A DNA stretch of 64,000 bases. Source: Saprospiraceae bacterium (lineage in GTDB: Bacteria > Bacteroidota > Bacteroidia > Chitinophagales > Saprospiraceae). A program made the translations under genes and the position numbers. The notes under the pieces were generated by a model. The model searched no databases, was not told where the DNA came from, and saw only the letters and a list, made by a program, of their open reading frames with translations. This document shows, piece after piece, positions 35,073-46,900 of the stretch (the stretch's first letter is position 1; every line of letters starts with the position of its first letter). The stretch spans positions 16,198 to 80,197 of the forward strand of contig JANQPA010000098.1 in NCBI GenBank assembly GCA_028285545.1. Reading direction: 5' to 3'.

Positions 35073-35342
35073 ATGATGAAACCCATCAACGATAGAGTTG
35101 TAGTAAAACCTGCTCCAGCAGAAGAAAAAACCAAAGGGGGAATCATCATTCCTGATACGGCTAAAGAAAAACCTCAAAGAGGAGAAATTGTAGCTGTAGG
35201 ACCTGGAAAAGATGGTAACCTAATGACGGTGCAGGTTGGCGACATTGTACTTTATGGGAAGTATGCTGGCCAAGAACTTCAGTTCGAAGGAGAAGACTAC
35301 CTTATCATGCGAGAAGATGATATTCTTGTAATTCTTAGCTAA
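35073..35342 (+). CDS. groES: co-chaperonin GroES
   Basis: The heptameric lid of GroEL. From the ATG at 35073 (or 35076) the sequence begins [14 protein letters not shown], the normal GroES N-terminus; the frame is open 6 codons further to a TTG, which I reject. Visible marks are the mobile loop [21 protein letters not shown] and the segments YGKYAGQEL and [13 protein letters not shown]. groEL follows after 63 bp in the usual order. Confidence 0.96.
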   Translation: MMKPINDRVVVKPAPAEEKTKGGIIIPDTAKEKPQRGEIVAVGPGKDGNLMTVQVGDIVLYGKYAGQELQFEGEDYLIMREDDILVILS

Positions 35343-35396
35343 GTAGCCCTGCTCTTTCTTATTTCCCAAATCATTTTTCTAGTTAACAAAAAATAA

Positions 35397-37043
<1,647 letters not shown>

Positions 37044-37105
37044 TAGAAGATAAATATGCCAGAACAGAACTTCTGTTTTGTATGATGATAAAAGTCAATA
37101 AGAAA

Positions 37106-37132
37106 AAGCCTTTCCGAGTTTCGGAAAGGCTT
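37106..37132 (+). terminator. terminator of groESL
   Basis: A 12-bp perfect stem (37106-37117 with 37121-37132), 3-nt loop, A-rich before; about 60 bp after the groEL stop. The following T-rich stretch is short. Confidence 0.85.
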
Positions 37133-37373
37133 ACTTTATATGTACACCATTTGGCTGAAACAACTCAATCATATTCAGGATCAAAGCCATAAAACTCTCA
37201 ATCACAATTTCTGATCCTTTTTTATCCAAAAATCAATATTTAATTTTAGGATAAAGCAATTTTAAAAATATTTTTTCTAAAATCAAAAGCTTAGGCCAAT
37301 AAATATTTGATTTTGCAATAATCACCATAGCTAACGAAAAAAGGCAAAATTCCTTTACAGAACACCTATTTTG
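37133..37373. other. AT-rich convergent spacer without genes
   Basis: The rest of the space between groEL and the convergent lyase gene shows no open frame of note and no strong symmetry. Confidence 0.5.
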
Positions 37374-38222
37374 TTATGGAAACACTTCTAAAACCATCTG
37401 CATAGCCCTATTAAACTGCTCCATATTTATACCAGCCTCAATTCCTTCTTCCTCACAATATTTTATTAAGTGTTCGGTAGGCATATTTCCCGTGAGTTCA
37501 TCTTTAGCCATTGGACAGCCTCCATATCCACGAACGGCACCATCGAATCTCCTACAACCGTTTTGGTAAGCAGTAGAAATCTTTTCCTTCCAATTATGTG
37601 CTTGTGTATGAAAATGAGCTCCTATCTCTAAATTCGGGTAAGTTTTTATCAAATTGCTGAATAAATATTCAATATTGAGGGGATTGGCTACCCCAATTGT
37701 GTCAGACAATTGAAAGATTGAAATTCCCATTTCACTTAAGGCATCCACCCACTTTTGAACAATTTCAACATTCCAGGGATCACCATAAGGGTTGCCAAAG
37801 CCCATAGAAATGTAAATCACTAATTCTTTGTTGGACTGGACACAAATCTCTTGGATGGACTTAACTCTTTCTACTGACTCCTCAATGGTCGCATTGGTAT
37901 TTCTGAGTTGGAAAGTTTCTGAAATAGAAAAAGGGTAACCCAGGTATTTTATTTTTTCAAATTTGGCCGCATCATTTGCACCTCTCTGATTTGCGACAAT
38001 AGCCAGGAGCTGAGTTCCATTTTCCTCCAGGTCTAAGTTGTCTAAGACCTCAGCAGTATCTTTCATTTGTGGAATGGCTTTAGGAGAAACAAAACTCCCA
38101 AAATCAATAGTATCAAAACCAACTTTAAGCAAATGGTTTATATAACGGCTTTTAACTTCTGTAGGAATAAAGGTCTTAATTCCCTGCATTGCATCCCTCG
38201 GGCATTCAACAATTTTGATCAT
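37374..38222 (-). CDS. hydroxymethylglutaryl-CoA lyase
   Basis: A TIM-barrel lyase of 282 residues in the HMGL-like family; HMG-CoA lyase splits HMG-CoA to acetoacetate and acetyl-CoA in leucine breakdown. Marks: IVECPRDAMQGIKTFIPTE at the start (R and D of the metal site), DFGSFVSPKAIPQM, the SDTIGVANP segment, the histidine pair GAHFHTQAHN and the cysteine loop GAVRGYGGCPMAKDELTGN, whose GGCP is diagnostic of HMG-CoA lyase. The upstream hairpin 38244-38279 lies in its 5' leader. Confidence 0.92.
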   Translation of the reverse strand: MIKIVECPRDAMQGIKTFIPTEVKSRYINHLLKVGFDTIDFGSFVSPKAIPQMKDTAEVLDNLDLEENGTQLLAIVANQRGANDAAKFEKIKYLGYPFSISETFQLRNTNATIEESVERVKSIQEICVQSNKELVIYISMGFGNPYGDPWNVEIVQKWVDALSEMGISIFQLSDTIGVANPLNIEYLFSNLIKTYPNLEIGAHFHTQAHNWKEKISTAYQNGCRRFDGAVRGYGGCPMAKDELTGNMPTEHLIKYCEEEGIEAGINMEQFNRAMQMVLEVFP

Positions 38223-38243
38223 AAAATGGTTAGTATATTTTAT

Positions 38244-38279
38244 ATTATCACTTTCCCGCGGAGCATGGAAAGTGATAAT
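38244..38279. repeat. palindrome, copy B of a dispersed family
   Basis: Arms of 13 nt (38244-38256 and 38267-38279) pair exactly around a 10-nt loop with CGCGG. Compared with 5579-5615, the sixth arm base is C paired to G in place of A paired to T, so the change keeps the pair. The flank TATATTTTATATTAT is also shared. It lies between divergent genes. Confidence 0.8.
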
Positions 38280-38299
38280 TAATTTTGTTTACATTTTTT

Positions 38300-38315
38300 A
38301 CCTTCTACCTTCTAC
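38300..38315. repeat. tandem ACCTTCT word
   Basis: Two copies of ACCTTCT plus a partial third, directly before the candidate -7 element TATCTTTG at 38318-38325. Confidence 0.6.
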
Positions 38316-38317
38316 GC

Positions 38318-38325
38318 TATCTTTG
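38318..38325 (+). promoter_or_regulatory. candidate -7 element
   Basis: TATCTTTG fits TAnnTTTG and lies 32 bp before the start of the small membrane protein gene. No matching TTTG at the usual distance was found. Confidence 0.4.
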
Positions 38326-38357
38326 TTTTAACAAAATAACTGAAAAGAATTTGATTT

Positions 38358-38582
38358 ATGAATAAAAACAGCGGACTCTTTAGTTTGGTTGGATTCTTAT
38401 TGGCTGGAATCGGATTTATGGCCTTAGTTTTAAGTGTTGTAGGAGCTCAGCTTTCTTTTTTAATGTGGATAGATGCAGGAGGAGCCTTCTGGGGTTTTAT
38501 GATCAGGATATTAATGATTCTTGTAGGAATAATTATTATTTATCTTGCTCAGACTGATTTTGAAGGAAAAAATCCAGGATAA
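38358..38582 (+). CDS. small two-helix membrane protein
   Basis: A 74-residue hydrophobic protein with two predicted membrane helices, about 8-34 (GLFSLVGFLLAGIGFMALVLSVVGAQ) and about 46-64 (GFMIRILMILVGIIIIYLA), a short loop and a polar end (FEGKNPG). No family is recognised. A good -7 element precedes it, and there is no competing gene on the other strand, which supports it as real. Confidence 0.6.
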   Translation: MNKNSGLFSLVGFLLAGIGFMALVLSVVGAQLSFLMWIDAGGAFWGFMIRILMILVGIIIIYLAQTDFEGKNPG

Positions 38583-38591
38583 CGGCTTTTG

Positions 38592-39896
38592 TTATTTCCC
38601 TATTTTTGATTTTAAAATTTCTATACTCTTCTGAAGTTCTATATCTACTGAGGACAGGAAATGATCAATTGTGGGAATCACTTCAACTTGTGGTTGGATA
38701 CCTTTACCTACAAAAACCTGACCATCCGGAAAGGTACACTTTCGGGTACATATTCTGGCCTTACCCCCTCCTGGCAAAGAGAAAAAAAGGGGAATTCCAG
38801 TACTACCACAAGTCTTTTGTCCTAATAAGATTCCTCGTTCGACTGAATTCATAGAGACCAAAAATTCTTCAGCGGCAGATGCGGTTGATGGTCCTGTTAA
38901 AATAATAAGAGGACATAGAATCTTTGGGCCCATCCGGTCATTTACAATAAAACCTTCATTTTCTTCTTCCCACACATCTCCTACAAAGGATTTCAGATAT
39001 TGTTTTTGCTTTTCTTTAGAGACCACAAAACCAGAACTGGGAAATTCTTTAATAAATGCTCCTAAAGCCTTTTGAGCTGCAAGGTGTTTCCTGGTACTAG
39101 ATTTAATTATTGCAATTTGATCTTTGCTGGTAAAAAATTTAACCATTTCACCAGCTATTTGAGAATTGCCTCCCAAATTATTTCTAAGGTCCAGAATTAA
39201 CCCAGTAACCGTTCCTAATACTGGTATTATTTCGATAAAATGGTCTATTAGATTCCAATCGGCAAAAGAATCAATTTGCAAATAGCCTATCTCCTCTTCT
39301 AACCTTCTAAAAGTTAATAAATCAGTATTTGATTTGGGAAAAACCCATTGTTTTTCATCAGTATTCTGTCGGAATATTTCTAAATCTGAAATACTTCCAT
39401 TTTGTTTTTTTATTCCCAATTTCACCTTACTATCTTTTAAACCTATCAAAAGGTCTTCAGCTCCCCAGGATTTAAGAGCATGAATCGTGGAGGCTGCTAT
39501 ATATGGGTGAACCTTCTCGGTAAGGTATTCATTGACAGGAATATCATCAACAGAAATAATTTCACTTCCTATTGCGAGAGATTTTTCTAAATCTTTATTC
39601 GTATTAATGACATAATACTTGTCTTCAAAATTTTTGACTTGGATTGGGGGGGAACAGAGTTGTGATTGCAGATAAGAAGGAAGATATACACTTGTGTGAG
39701 CATCTTGGAGTGTTGCCACAAACCGTATAAGAAGACGGTAATATTCTAAATCATTTTGTGAGTGAACGATTTTGGGAATGAAAGAGGAAAATAAGTCATC
39801 CCAGCTAAAATCAATTTGGTCTAAATAGGCGAAATTATAATGAACTTCACTCCAAATCTTTGAAAGGCCAAAAAGTTTTTCATTTAAGTCTAACAT
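38592..39896 (-). CDS. S41-family (C-terminal-processing type) peptidase
   Basis: The 434-residue protein shows the tricorn/CTP core: LQDAHTSVYLP near 70, a PDZ-like middle, then LDLRNNLGGNSQIAGEMV near 240 and TGPSTASAAEEFLVSM near 332 with the nucleophile Ser, followed by LLGQKTCGSTG with a Lys in the usual region. There is no signal peptide, so it appears to be cytosolic, unlike many family members. It ends 9 bp from the convergent small membrane gene. Substrate unknown. Confidence 0.85.
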   Translation of the reverse strand: MLDLNEKLFGLSKIWSEVHYNFAYLDQIDFSWDDLFSSFIPKIVHSQNDLEYYRLLIRFVATLQDAHTSVYLPSYLQSQLCSPPIQVKNFEDKYYVINTNKDLEKSLAIGSEIISVDDIPVNEYLTEKVHPYIAASTIHALKSWGAEDLLIGLKDSKVKLGIKKQNGSISDLEIFRQNTDEKQWVFPKSNTDLLTFRRLEEEIGYLQIDSFADWNLIDHFIEIIPVLGTVTGLILDLRNNLGGNSQIAGEMVKFFTSKDQIAIIKSSTRKHLAAQKALGAFIKEFPSSGFVVSKEKQKQYLKSFVGDVWEEENEGFIVNDRMGPKILCPLIILTGPSTASAAEEFLVSMNSVERGILLGQKTCGSTGIPLFFSLPGGGKARICTRKCTFPDGQVFVGKGIQPQVEVIPTIDHFLSSVDIELQKSIEILKSKIGK

Positions 39897-39921
39897 CTTT
39901 TAGCCTTGAAAAAATTTGATA

Positions 39922-39975
39922 ATAAAATATATGGTGCCACTACATGCTGGCATGTAGTGGCACCATATATTTTAT
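39922..39975. repeat. perfect 26-bp-arm hairpin
   Basis: 39922-39947 and 39950-39975 are exact reverse complements with a 2-nt loop. It lies 7 bp after the stop of the DUF697 gene and may terminate it, but the arms are far longer than needed. The ends carry the TATATTTTATATTA motif seen beside the palindromes at 5579 and 38244. Confidence 0.88.
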
Positions 39976-39982
39976 ATTAATA

Positions 39983-40627
39983 CTAAAAATTATCAATTAA
40001 CTTTTTCTTCATTTCCTGAAATTCTTCCTCTGAAATTACGCCCTGCTCCTTGAGTTTAGCCAATTTCTTCAGACGATCAAAAACTTCATCAGCAGGATCT
40101 TCTTTTTCAGGAGCAGCTTCAGCTTTAGAAGTGGTATCTTCAGCAGTTGTAGAACCAGTATCTTCTTGTTTTTTCCATTCCTGAGCCACTTTTTTCCCTT
40201 TTTCGAATTTCTCTTTATATACATTCTTCAATCGCTCTGCATCAAAGTCCAGGATAGTTCCTCCAGATTCAAAATGTTTTTTGAAAACTTCACCCAAGGC
40301 ATAGGTAGAAGCACCTGCAAAAACAGAAACTGTAACTCCACCAATTAGGGTACCGATACCAGGAATAAGCTTAACAAGGCTTCTGGCCCCTGCACGTGCT
40401 AAAGTGGATGTAGTAAGTGAACTCACAATAGCTTTTCCTTGAGCTTCCTTAAAATCAATATTATAGACTCTACAAAGCTGCCTGATCATATCCAATTGTA
40501 AAGCACTAACAGCGAATATGTCTGCCAAAAGAATAGGAATAAAACTCGCTCCCATTGATAAAAGTACATGGGTACGGATAACGGTTTCGGCATGTCTGGA
40601 CCGTTCTTTCGATTCGTTATTGGTCAT
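39983..40627 (-). CDS. DUF697-like membrane protein with SHOCT tail
   Basis: The protein has a hydrophobic helical part (VLLSMGASFIPILLADIFAVSALQ and SLVKLIPGIGTLIGGVTVSVFAGA) like the DUF697/YcjF group, an acidic-lysine linker and a C-terminal SHOCT domain (DRLKKLAKLKEQGVISEEEFQEMKKKL). The frame is open to 40696, but a minus-strand TAACTTTG promoter element lies at 40654-40661 inside that extension, so I chose the Met at 40625-40627 (MTNNESKERS). Function unknown; DUF697 proteins often go with GTPases. Confidence 0.78.
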   Translation of the reverse strand: MTNNESKERSRHAETVIRTHVLLSMGASFIPILLADIFAVSALQLDMIRQLCRVYNIDFKEAQGKAIVSSLTTSTLARAGARSLVKLIPGIGTLIGGVTVSVFAGASTYALGEVFKKHFESGGTILDFDAERLKNVYKEKFEKGKKVAQEWKKQEDTGSTTAEDTTSKAEAAPEKEDPADEVFDRLKKLAKLKEQGVISEEEFQEMKKKLIDNF

Positions 40628-40653
40628 AATTTGTTTCTTTATGTTCTTTGCTG

Positions 40654-40661
40654 CAAAGTTA
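40654..40661 (-). promoter_or_regulatory. -7 element of the DUF697/SHOCT gene
   Basis: On the minus strand this reads TAACTTTG, matching TAnnTTTG. It lies 27 bp before the chosen start codon and inside the longer open frame, which argues for the shorter protein. Confidence 0.5.
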
Positions 40662-40872
40662 AAGACCTTCTTTGCATTTTTTAACGGTAATTTCAAAGCT
40701 GTTCAAATTTTTGGAATAAAATAGTTTGCTTTAACAGGAATTCCCTTTTTTCTCGACAATCTCCCCTACTCTTTCGACTGATTATGAATATTTTATGGAT
40801 TTTCTCTCAATTTTTAATAAGATGCAATATAGTATTTTGTTTATCAAAATTGGGTAAACTTTTGGTTCCAGG

Positions 40873-40935
40873 TTCAGCGTTCAGCGTTCAGCGTTTTGAG
40901 TAGAATACATAGAACTCTGAACGCTGAACGCTGAA
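40873..40935. repeat. inverted word array (GTTCAGC)
   Basis: Three tandem copies of GTTCAGC are followed by an inverted set; 40873-40889 and 40919-40935 are exact 17-nt reverse complements. The word is the same as in the array at 15589-15643. It lies 8 bp after the stop codon of the macroglobulin gene. Confidence 0.9.
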
Positions 40936-40943
40936 TTATTTAA

Positions 40944-43900
40944 TTATTCAACTTTTAGGCGCACACTTGAAGAATGACTACTAAACTCCGGAGCATACAT
41001 TGATTGAATAGTCGTAATGCCACTAGAATAATTCCCTTTATGAATCACTCTCAAGGGATACTCAAACACATAAGTTCCTTTGGGAAGATAATCAAAGAAA
41101 AAGTTAGTTGCAACATCTTTCGTACTTTGATAATATCCCAGGCCATCTTGCCATTTATAGGTGCTGAACACCTCCAAAGGTTCAAGGCCACTACCTCTCA
41201 TATCTTTCATATGAATGTATTCCATATCTCTATCCACTCTTAACTCAATCCTGACAATGAGTTTGTCACCAGGTTCAATGACCCGTCCTTCTTTCAATTC
41301 ATTGAGAACAGGGCCTCTATCGGTCAATTCCTGCTTATAAATTTGTTTGTTTAGCTGTAGAGGGGTCTCATCATATGCTTCGATCTTATCAATATCTTCA
41401 AAATATTGCCAGAAGGCTCCTCCCCAGCTTATCCCTTTATTTTTGTTTTTGATTTTCAATTGACTCAGTCCTTTTTGCATCTCCTCTTTATTCCAATTGA
41501 CCTTATAATAGCCAGTCCCTGGTTCCGCTTTTGCCTCGGCCTCAGCTAATTTTACCTGGTACTCTTTTTTCTTTATTTCAGGGAATGAAATTTTAACCAG
41601 TTCTTGTTCCACCAACCAGCTTTCTTCAATTTGATTGATCCCTTTGCCTTGATTTAAGAGAGCAAAAACGGCAGCTGCAGTTGCTTTAGTGGTTTCCCAA
41701 CTGGTGGTTTGTTTGTTTCGCAATAACCAGATTTTCATATCCTCCAAAAATTGGGCATCATCCCCGGCCTGAGCAAACAATTCAATCAACATAGAGTGAG
41801 TTTCAATTGGTAACTCATACCACCAATATGAACGGCTATAATTCCAAAACACGCCCATCTCGTCTGATTTCAGGGCCCGTTCTTTAAGAGAAGCAATAAT
41901 GCCTGCCGGAGCTAATGGTCTTTCCATCCTATCCAGCGCCAGGCCAATCATACCTTGTTGGTACAATCCCTTGTTCAACCAATATTCTTCCGCCTGTCCA
42001 ACATAATAGGAATAGGCAGTTGTGGAAGCCTCAGCAACGGGTAAATCAGGGAAAAAGCTCCTGGCATACAAATAGTGTATGGCCAGGTAACTAAGATGAT
42101 CCTGATCAAAGTTTGTAACTCCTCTTTTAACCAATTTCTCCAGTTGGGCATACTCCTCTTGTAAGGCATTGTCCATAAAAGCTATGGCTCCTTCCAGGAT
42201 GGTATTTCCTTGTCGGACTTCATTATTATTTTGGATGCCCAAAAATTCAAGGTGCCCTAAACCTTCAACCACTAATTGCGTAATATATCGGCTATTGCGA
42301 CCACCAGGAAACCAAGGGAATCCTCCATCATCAGATTGGCGCTCCTCAAGTTTGGTAAGAGTAGCAAATAATTCACTATTCATTCTTTCCTCATCAAACA
42401 AGTTGGCCATGTTTCTACGTTGCTGCTCCTCTGCCATGGCATCCATAACCCATGGGGTTTCTTCAAGAATTGCTGACTTTAATTCTTGGTTTTTCATTAA
42501 CTCACTTTCCAGTGCATCTGTATTTTCCCATTTTTTGAAAATATCCTTGATACTCGGATGTGCGTTGGCAATGCCCATGGCAAGACTATTGGCATAAAAG
42601 CGATTGAAGAGTTGCTCCGTGCATTCATGTGGATATTCCATTAAATAAGGCAGGGCCTTAATGGCCAGCCATGTTGGATTGGATGTAATTTCCATATTGA
42701 ATTGATGAGGAGTAGCTGTAGAAGAACTCAACACTTTCTCCAAGCGTTCAAACTGGAATGTTTTTGTAGAACGCCCCTTTACAGTAATGGGCATAGATTC
42801 TGTTACAAAAATCCTGTTGCTCAAAACCGGCAAGGCATTTTCTTCACCATCCGAAAACTCTTCCGAGCGGGCAATAACTCTGTAGACTAATGCAGAAGTC
42901 ATTTCTTTAGGGACCTTCAAAGTCCAGGCAACAGCAGCAGATCGGCCAGCTTCTATTTCAAAAGGAACTTTAAGAGAACTATTTATCAATTGAGAACTGA
43001 TGGGCTCCATCGTAGAAGCTTCAAAAAATTGTAGTTCTGCCTGTCCATTGAGTGCCGCTTCTGTCAAATTGGTCACTTTGGCGGTAAATTCAAGTTCATC
43101 ATCCTGCCTCAAAAAACGAGGAGGATTTGGCAAAATCATTAATTCTTTCTGTGTAAGCACCTCTTTTTGGGTGAGGCCAATTTTCAAATCTTTAGTATGG
43201 GCCAATCCCATAAACTTCCACCTTGTCAAAGCCTCATTCATGGTAAATGAAATGACTACATTCCCCTCCTCATCTGTTTTTAGATCAGGCATAAAGAATA
43301 CCGTTTCATTCAAATTGGTTCGAGGACTGACCTCTTTATTGGGTTCTGAAGATTGCCCTCCTAAAGGAGCCTCTCCAGGTGGTGGCGGCGGCGGTGGTGG
43401 CCCCGGGCTTTCTGATTTTTGCAATTCTGGTAATGGTGCACTTTCTTCTTCTACCGACATATCAGCCATTTCTATTGTTGGAGAGATAGGGATATTAGTA
43501 GGCTCTACAGAACGAGCCGTAGCTGCATAGCTGGAAGGGTAATAACGCCCTCTGGAATAAAAGATGTATTGTAAACCAAATAAATTCAAAGAAGGATAAG
43601 TACGAACTGCTGTTCTTTGATAATTGGGGTAACTTTTTTGCGACAACAGTTGTGAACCACCGCTTCGAAAATGTTGTGCCCTCCAATTTAATTGTCCATA
43701 TCTAAAGCTTGGGTAGGGATTAAAATACCAGGAGTGGGGAACAAACTGATCCAAGGAGGCATCATACATACCCACTAACATTTCCGCAGCAACCTTATCT
43801 TTATCGGGTCCTGCAATTTTTAATTCCCATTTTTCTTCTTGTCCTGGTCTTAATTTATCTCTAAAAGTCCCATAGCTAATGTCCAGTTTTTTATTTAACC

Positions 43901-46900
43901 AGGGGATGTCTATTCTCTGCTGCAACCTGGTCGGCCTGTTTTCATGAATAAAAACAGAATACACCATAATACCGCCTCTATAGGCTTCCTTAATTCTTTC
44001 TTCTAACTGTGTGGCCTTTTTCAATCTTACCCATTCCTGCCGCACTAAGCCACCTTGATGTTCAATTTCGAATAATACAGGCAAGTCCTTTTTATGAGCA
44101 GCCATTTCGTAAATTAGCTCATCTCCAGGTTGTAGCTGGGTTTTCTTGAATGCATCACTGAAAAGGATATTTTTGGGAAATTCCTTCGTCTTACTGTCAT
44201 ATAGATAGAAATATACTTCCTTTTTTATTTCATTGCCGGCATTATCCTTTGTTTGCAGGATGGCAACATAGTGGCCAATTGGCCAGGAAGCAATATTTAA
44301 TTCAATTTCACTATTCTCTTTTGTATTAAATGAAGTATTAAATTGTTGAGCTGTCTGTTCCCAATTATAAGGCAAATTTTCTCCCTGGTATGCAATTAAA
44401 GGGAAATGCTCGCGATACTCTTCCTTACTCAACAGGTATAGTTCTGGTGCTTTCCAATAGCGTTCAATAAAATAATGATTGGGAGAAGCCAGCGAATGGA
44501 TGCTTAATTGCCCCTCCGCTTCGATGGTTTGGCCATTCAGGTTAGTGGTTGAAATCTGAATAGATTGAACAGCTGTCCGATCTAGCTTTTCATCTAATTT
44601 AATATCTGCAATTAGTCCCTGATAGCCCAAATTGAATATTCGTGAATCAGAGTGCGTTTCGCCTGTAATATCAACTACATCAACTTCTACACTAAATCGG
44701 AACATTGGGTTTCGGGAGCGAACGGCATTTAAATCAGGTAATGCTTCGAAGGAGAATTCAAACTCGCCAAGTTCATCAGTACTGAGTTCTCCTCTACTGA
44801 TTTCTACATTACCGCTACTTTGTGGTCTTCTCATCCACCAGGGAGTCCATGGGTATCGAACCGATCGATACACCCTATAATTTACCTTGGCTCCGTCAAT
44901 GGCATTTCCGGCAAATCCGGAAGCGGTACCTTTTACAATAACTTCATCCCCAACAGCATAACTCTCTTCCAGATCTGATAAGAGCACCTCAAATTTAGGG
45001 CGTTTATATTCTTCTACTCTAAAAGAGACCGAACCTCCTATACTTGGCTGAATTCTCATCCTGCCCAGCAATACATTAGTAGGTGTTTTAAACCGTCCAC
45101 TTAGTGTACCATATTCATTGGAAGTGAAGCTTTGTTTATCTATTTCTTGATTGTTAGCGTCCAGGAGGCTTAAGGTCACTTTTTCATTTGCCAGAATAGA
45201 GGTTAAACCCTTTCCGTCTGCTTCCAGAAGTATGGCCTTAAAATATACAGTTTGTCCTGGTCGATAGATGGCTCTATCCAAAAATATACTACTGCTCTTT
45301 TGGGCTGATCTATTGGGTTTATTTGAGTAATTATAGTAACTATCGTGAAGGAATAATTCATCTTGCCCCTTAGAGAATTTGATATTCCAATATTTTCGAC
45401 TTTTAGTTTTACTTAAAAGTAATCCATTCCAGTCACTATATTGTTCTCCGATTTTAATATAATCGTAAGCTTTCTTTTTGGAATTATACTCATTGATAAA
45501 AAACTCAGCCCTCACTTCGGAAAGTGGTTCCCCTGTTTTCCTGTCCATTAGAACAAATTCATGAGATCCGTTTTCTCCTCTTCTTTGGAAATAACTGATT
45601 TGGCTTATGGTAACATAACTAATGGTGCTAAGCGATGTTTCTCGGTTAAATTTCTTATCGGCGGCAGAAATGATGGCATAACGACCGTAATCCAATCCAT
45701 CGAGCATTATCTCAGTTGAATGATTTTGATAATCACCAGGATTGGGTAATTGATAAGATTTAGTTTGGATTGGCTTAAGGTTAAAAATATAATCTAACTG
45801 GTCTTTATTATTGCGTCTTCTAATGGCATCCTCATCTCTTTTTTCAATTTTAACCACTCTAAAAAACAAATCCTCAATATTCCGGTAATTTACGTTTACA
45901 AGAATGGGTTGCCTTGGCAGGCTGATCATTTCCGTTTCTAGATACAAATGAGTTTCCAGGATATTAGTTTGCAAGCCTTTGCACTGGCTTGCTCCATAAC
46001 TTTCGGGATATTTTTCAATACATTGAGTGCATAAATCATAAGCATCTTTATATCTCCATTTTTTCAAGGAATCAAATTGAGCATTCTCATCAGCACCTTC
46101 AATGTAGTATCGGTTAGAAATGGCGCTCATTACTTCGGCTTCAGCAGGGTCATTTTCGTATTTTCCTTTTATGGAAAGTAATGCTTCCAGGTATCGTTGA
46201 TCCTTGTCATTAAAAGTGGCATATTCATGAACCAGCTTCAGCCTTTTCAAATCTACATCTACAAGGGCCCGGGGGTCTTGATCATCTATATGAATTAGGA
46301 TTAGGTCCTGTAAAATCTGAAGAGCCTTTAATTTATGTGAACCGGTATCTCGGGTATTCCATTCAATTTTACTAAAAGTAGCAGCTGTAGAAAATACTGC
46401 CTCTTCATTAACCACAAATTGATAAGCAGGCTGGGTTAAGTAGTTTCTTTCATTAGTAAAATTATCAATGGCCCGATGGGCCAGTACATCAAAGAGGCTA
46501 TTCCTAAGGCCATCACTTAAACGTCCTTTCTGGATGATTTCCGGGAAATCACTTATTGGAATTGCTTTTAATTCTTCTTTACTCTGAATAGAGGCTTCAA
46601 ATAAAGCGGTACTCTTAGCCACTAAATCTTCAACACTCCATGTTCTGAAATCTTGGGGTAAAGCTTCAACTTTGGTGCGTTCGCTAATTTCCCAATACAC
46701 CGTTTCTAAATAAGACTGGTAAAACTGTCCAAGAATGGATTGAAGGATAGGTTTTACAGGAAAAGAAGCGGTAACAATGTGACTTTCTAATTCGGTTATA
46801 GCCTTAATTAAGCCATCTTCATTGGTCTGCGTGATGAATTTTGCCCGATAAAACAAAATTTTCAGATATTGGTCTACTTCCGCCTCCTTATCTATCTTTT

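Noticed and set aside
43000..43530. 176-codon plus-strand frame inside the macroglobulin gene
   Set aside because: It is an antisense shadow of a gene with strong family motifs; its composition simply mirrors the coding strand.
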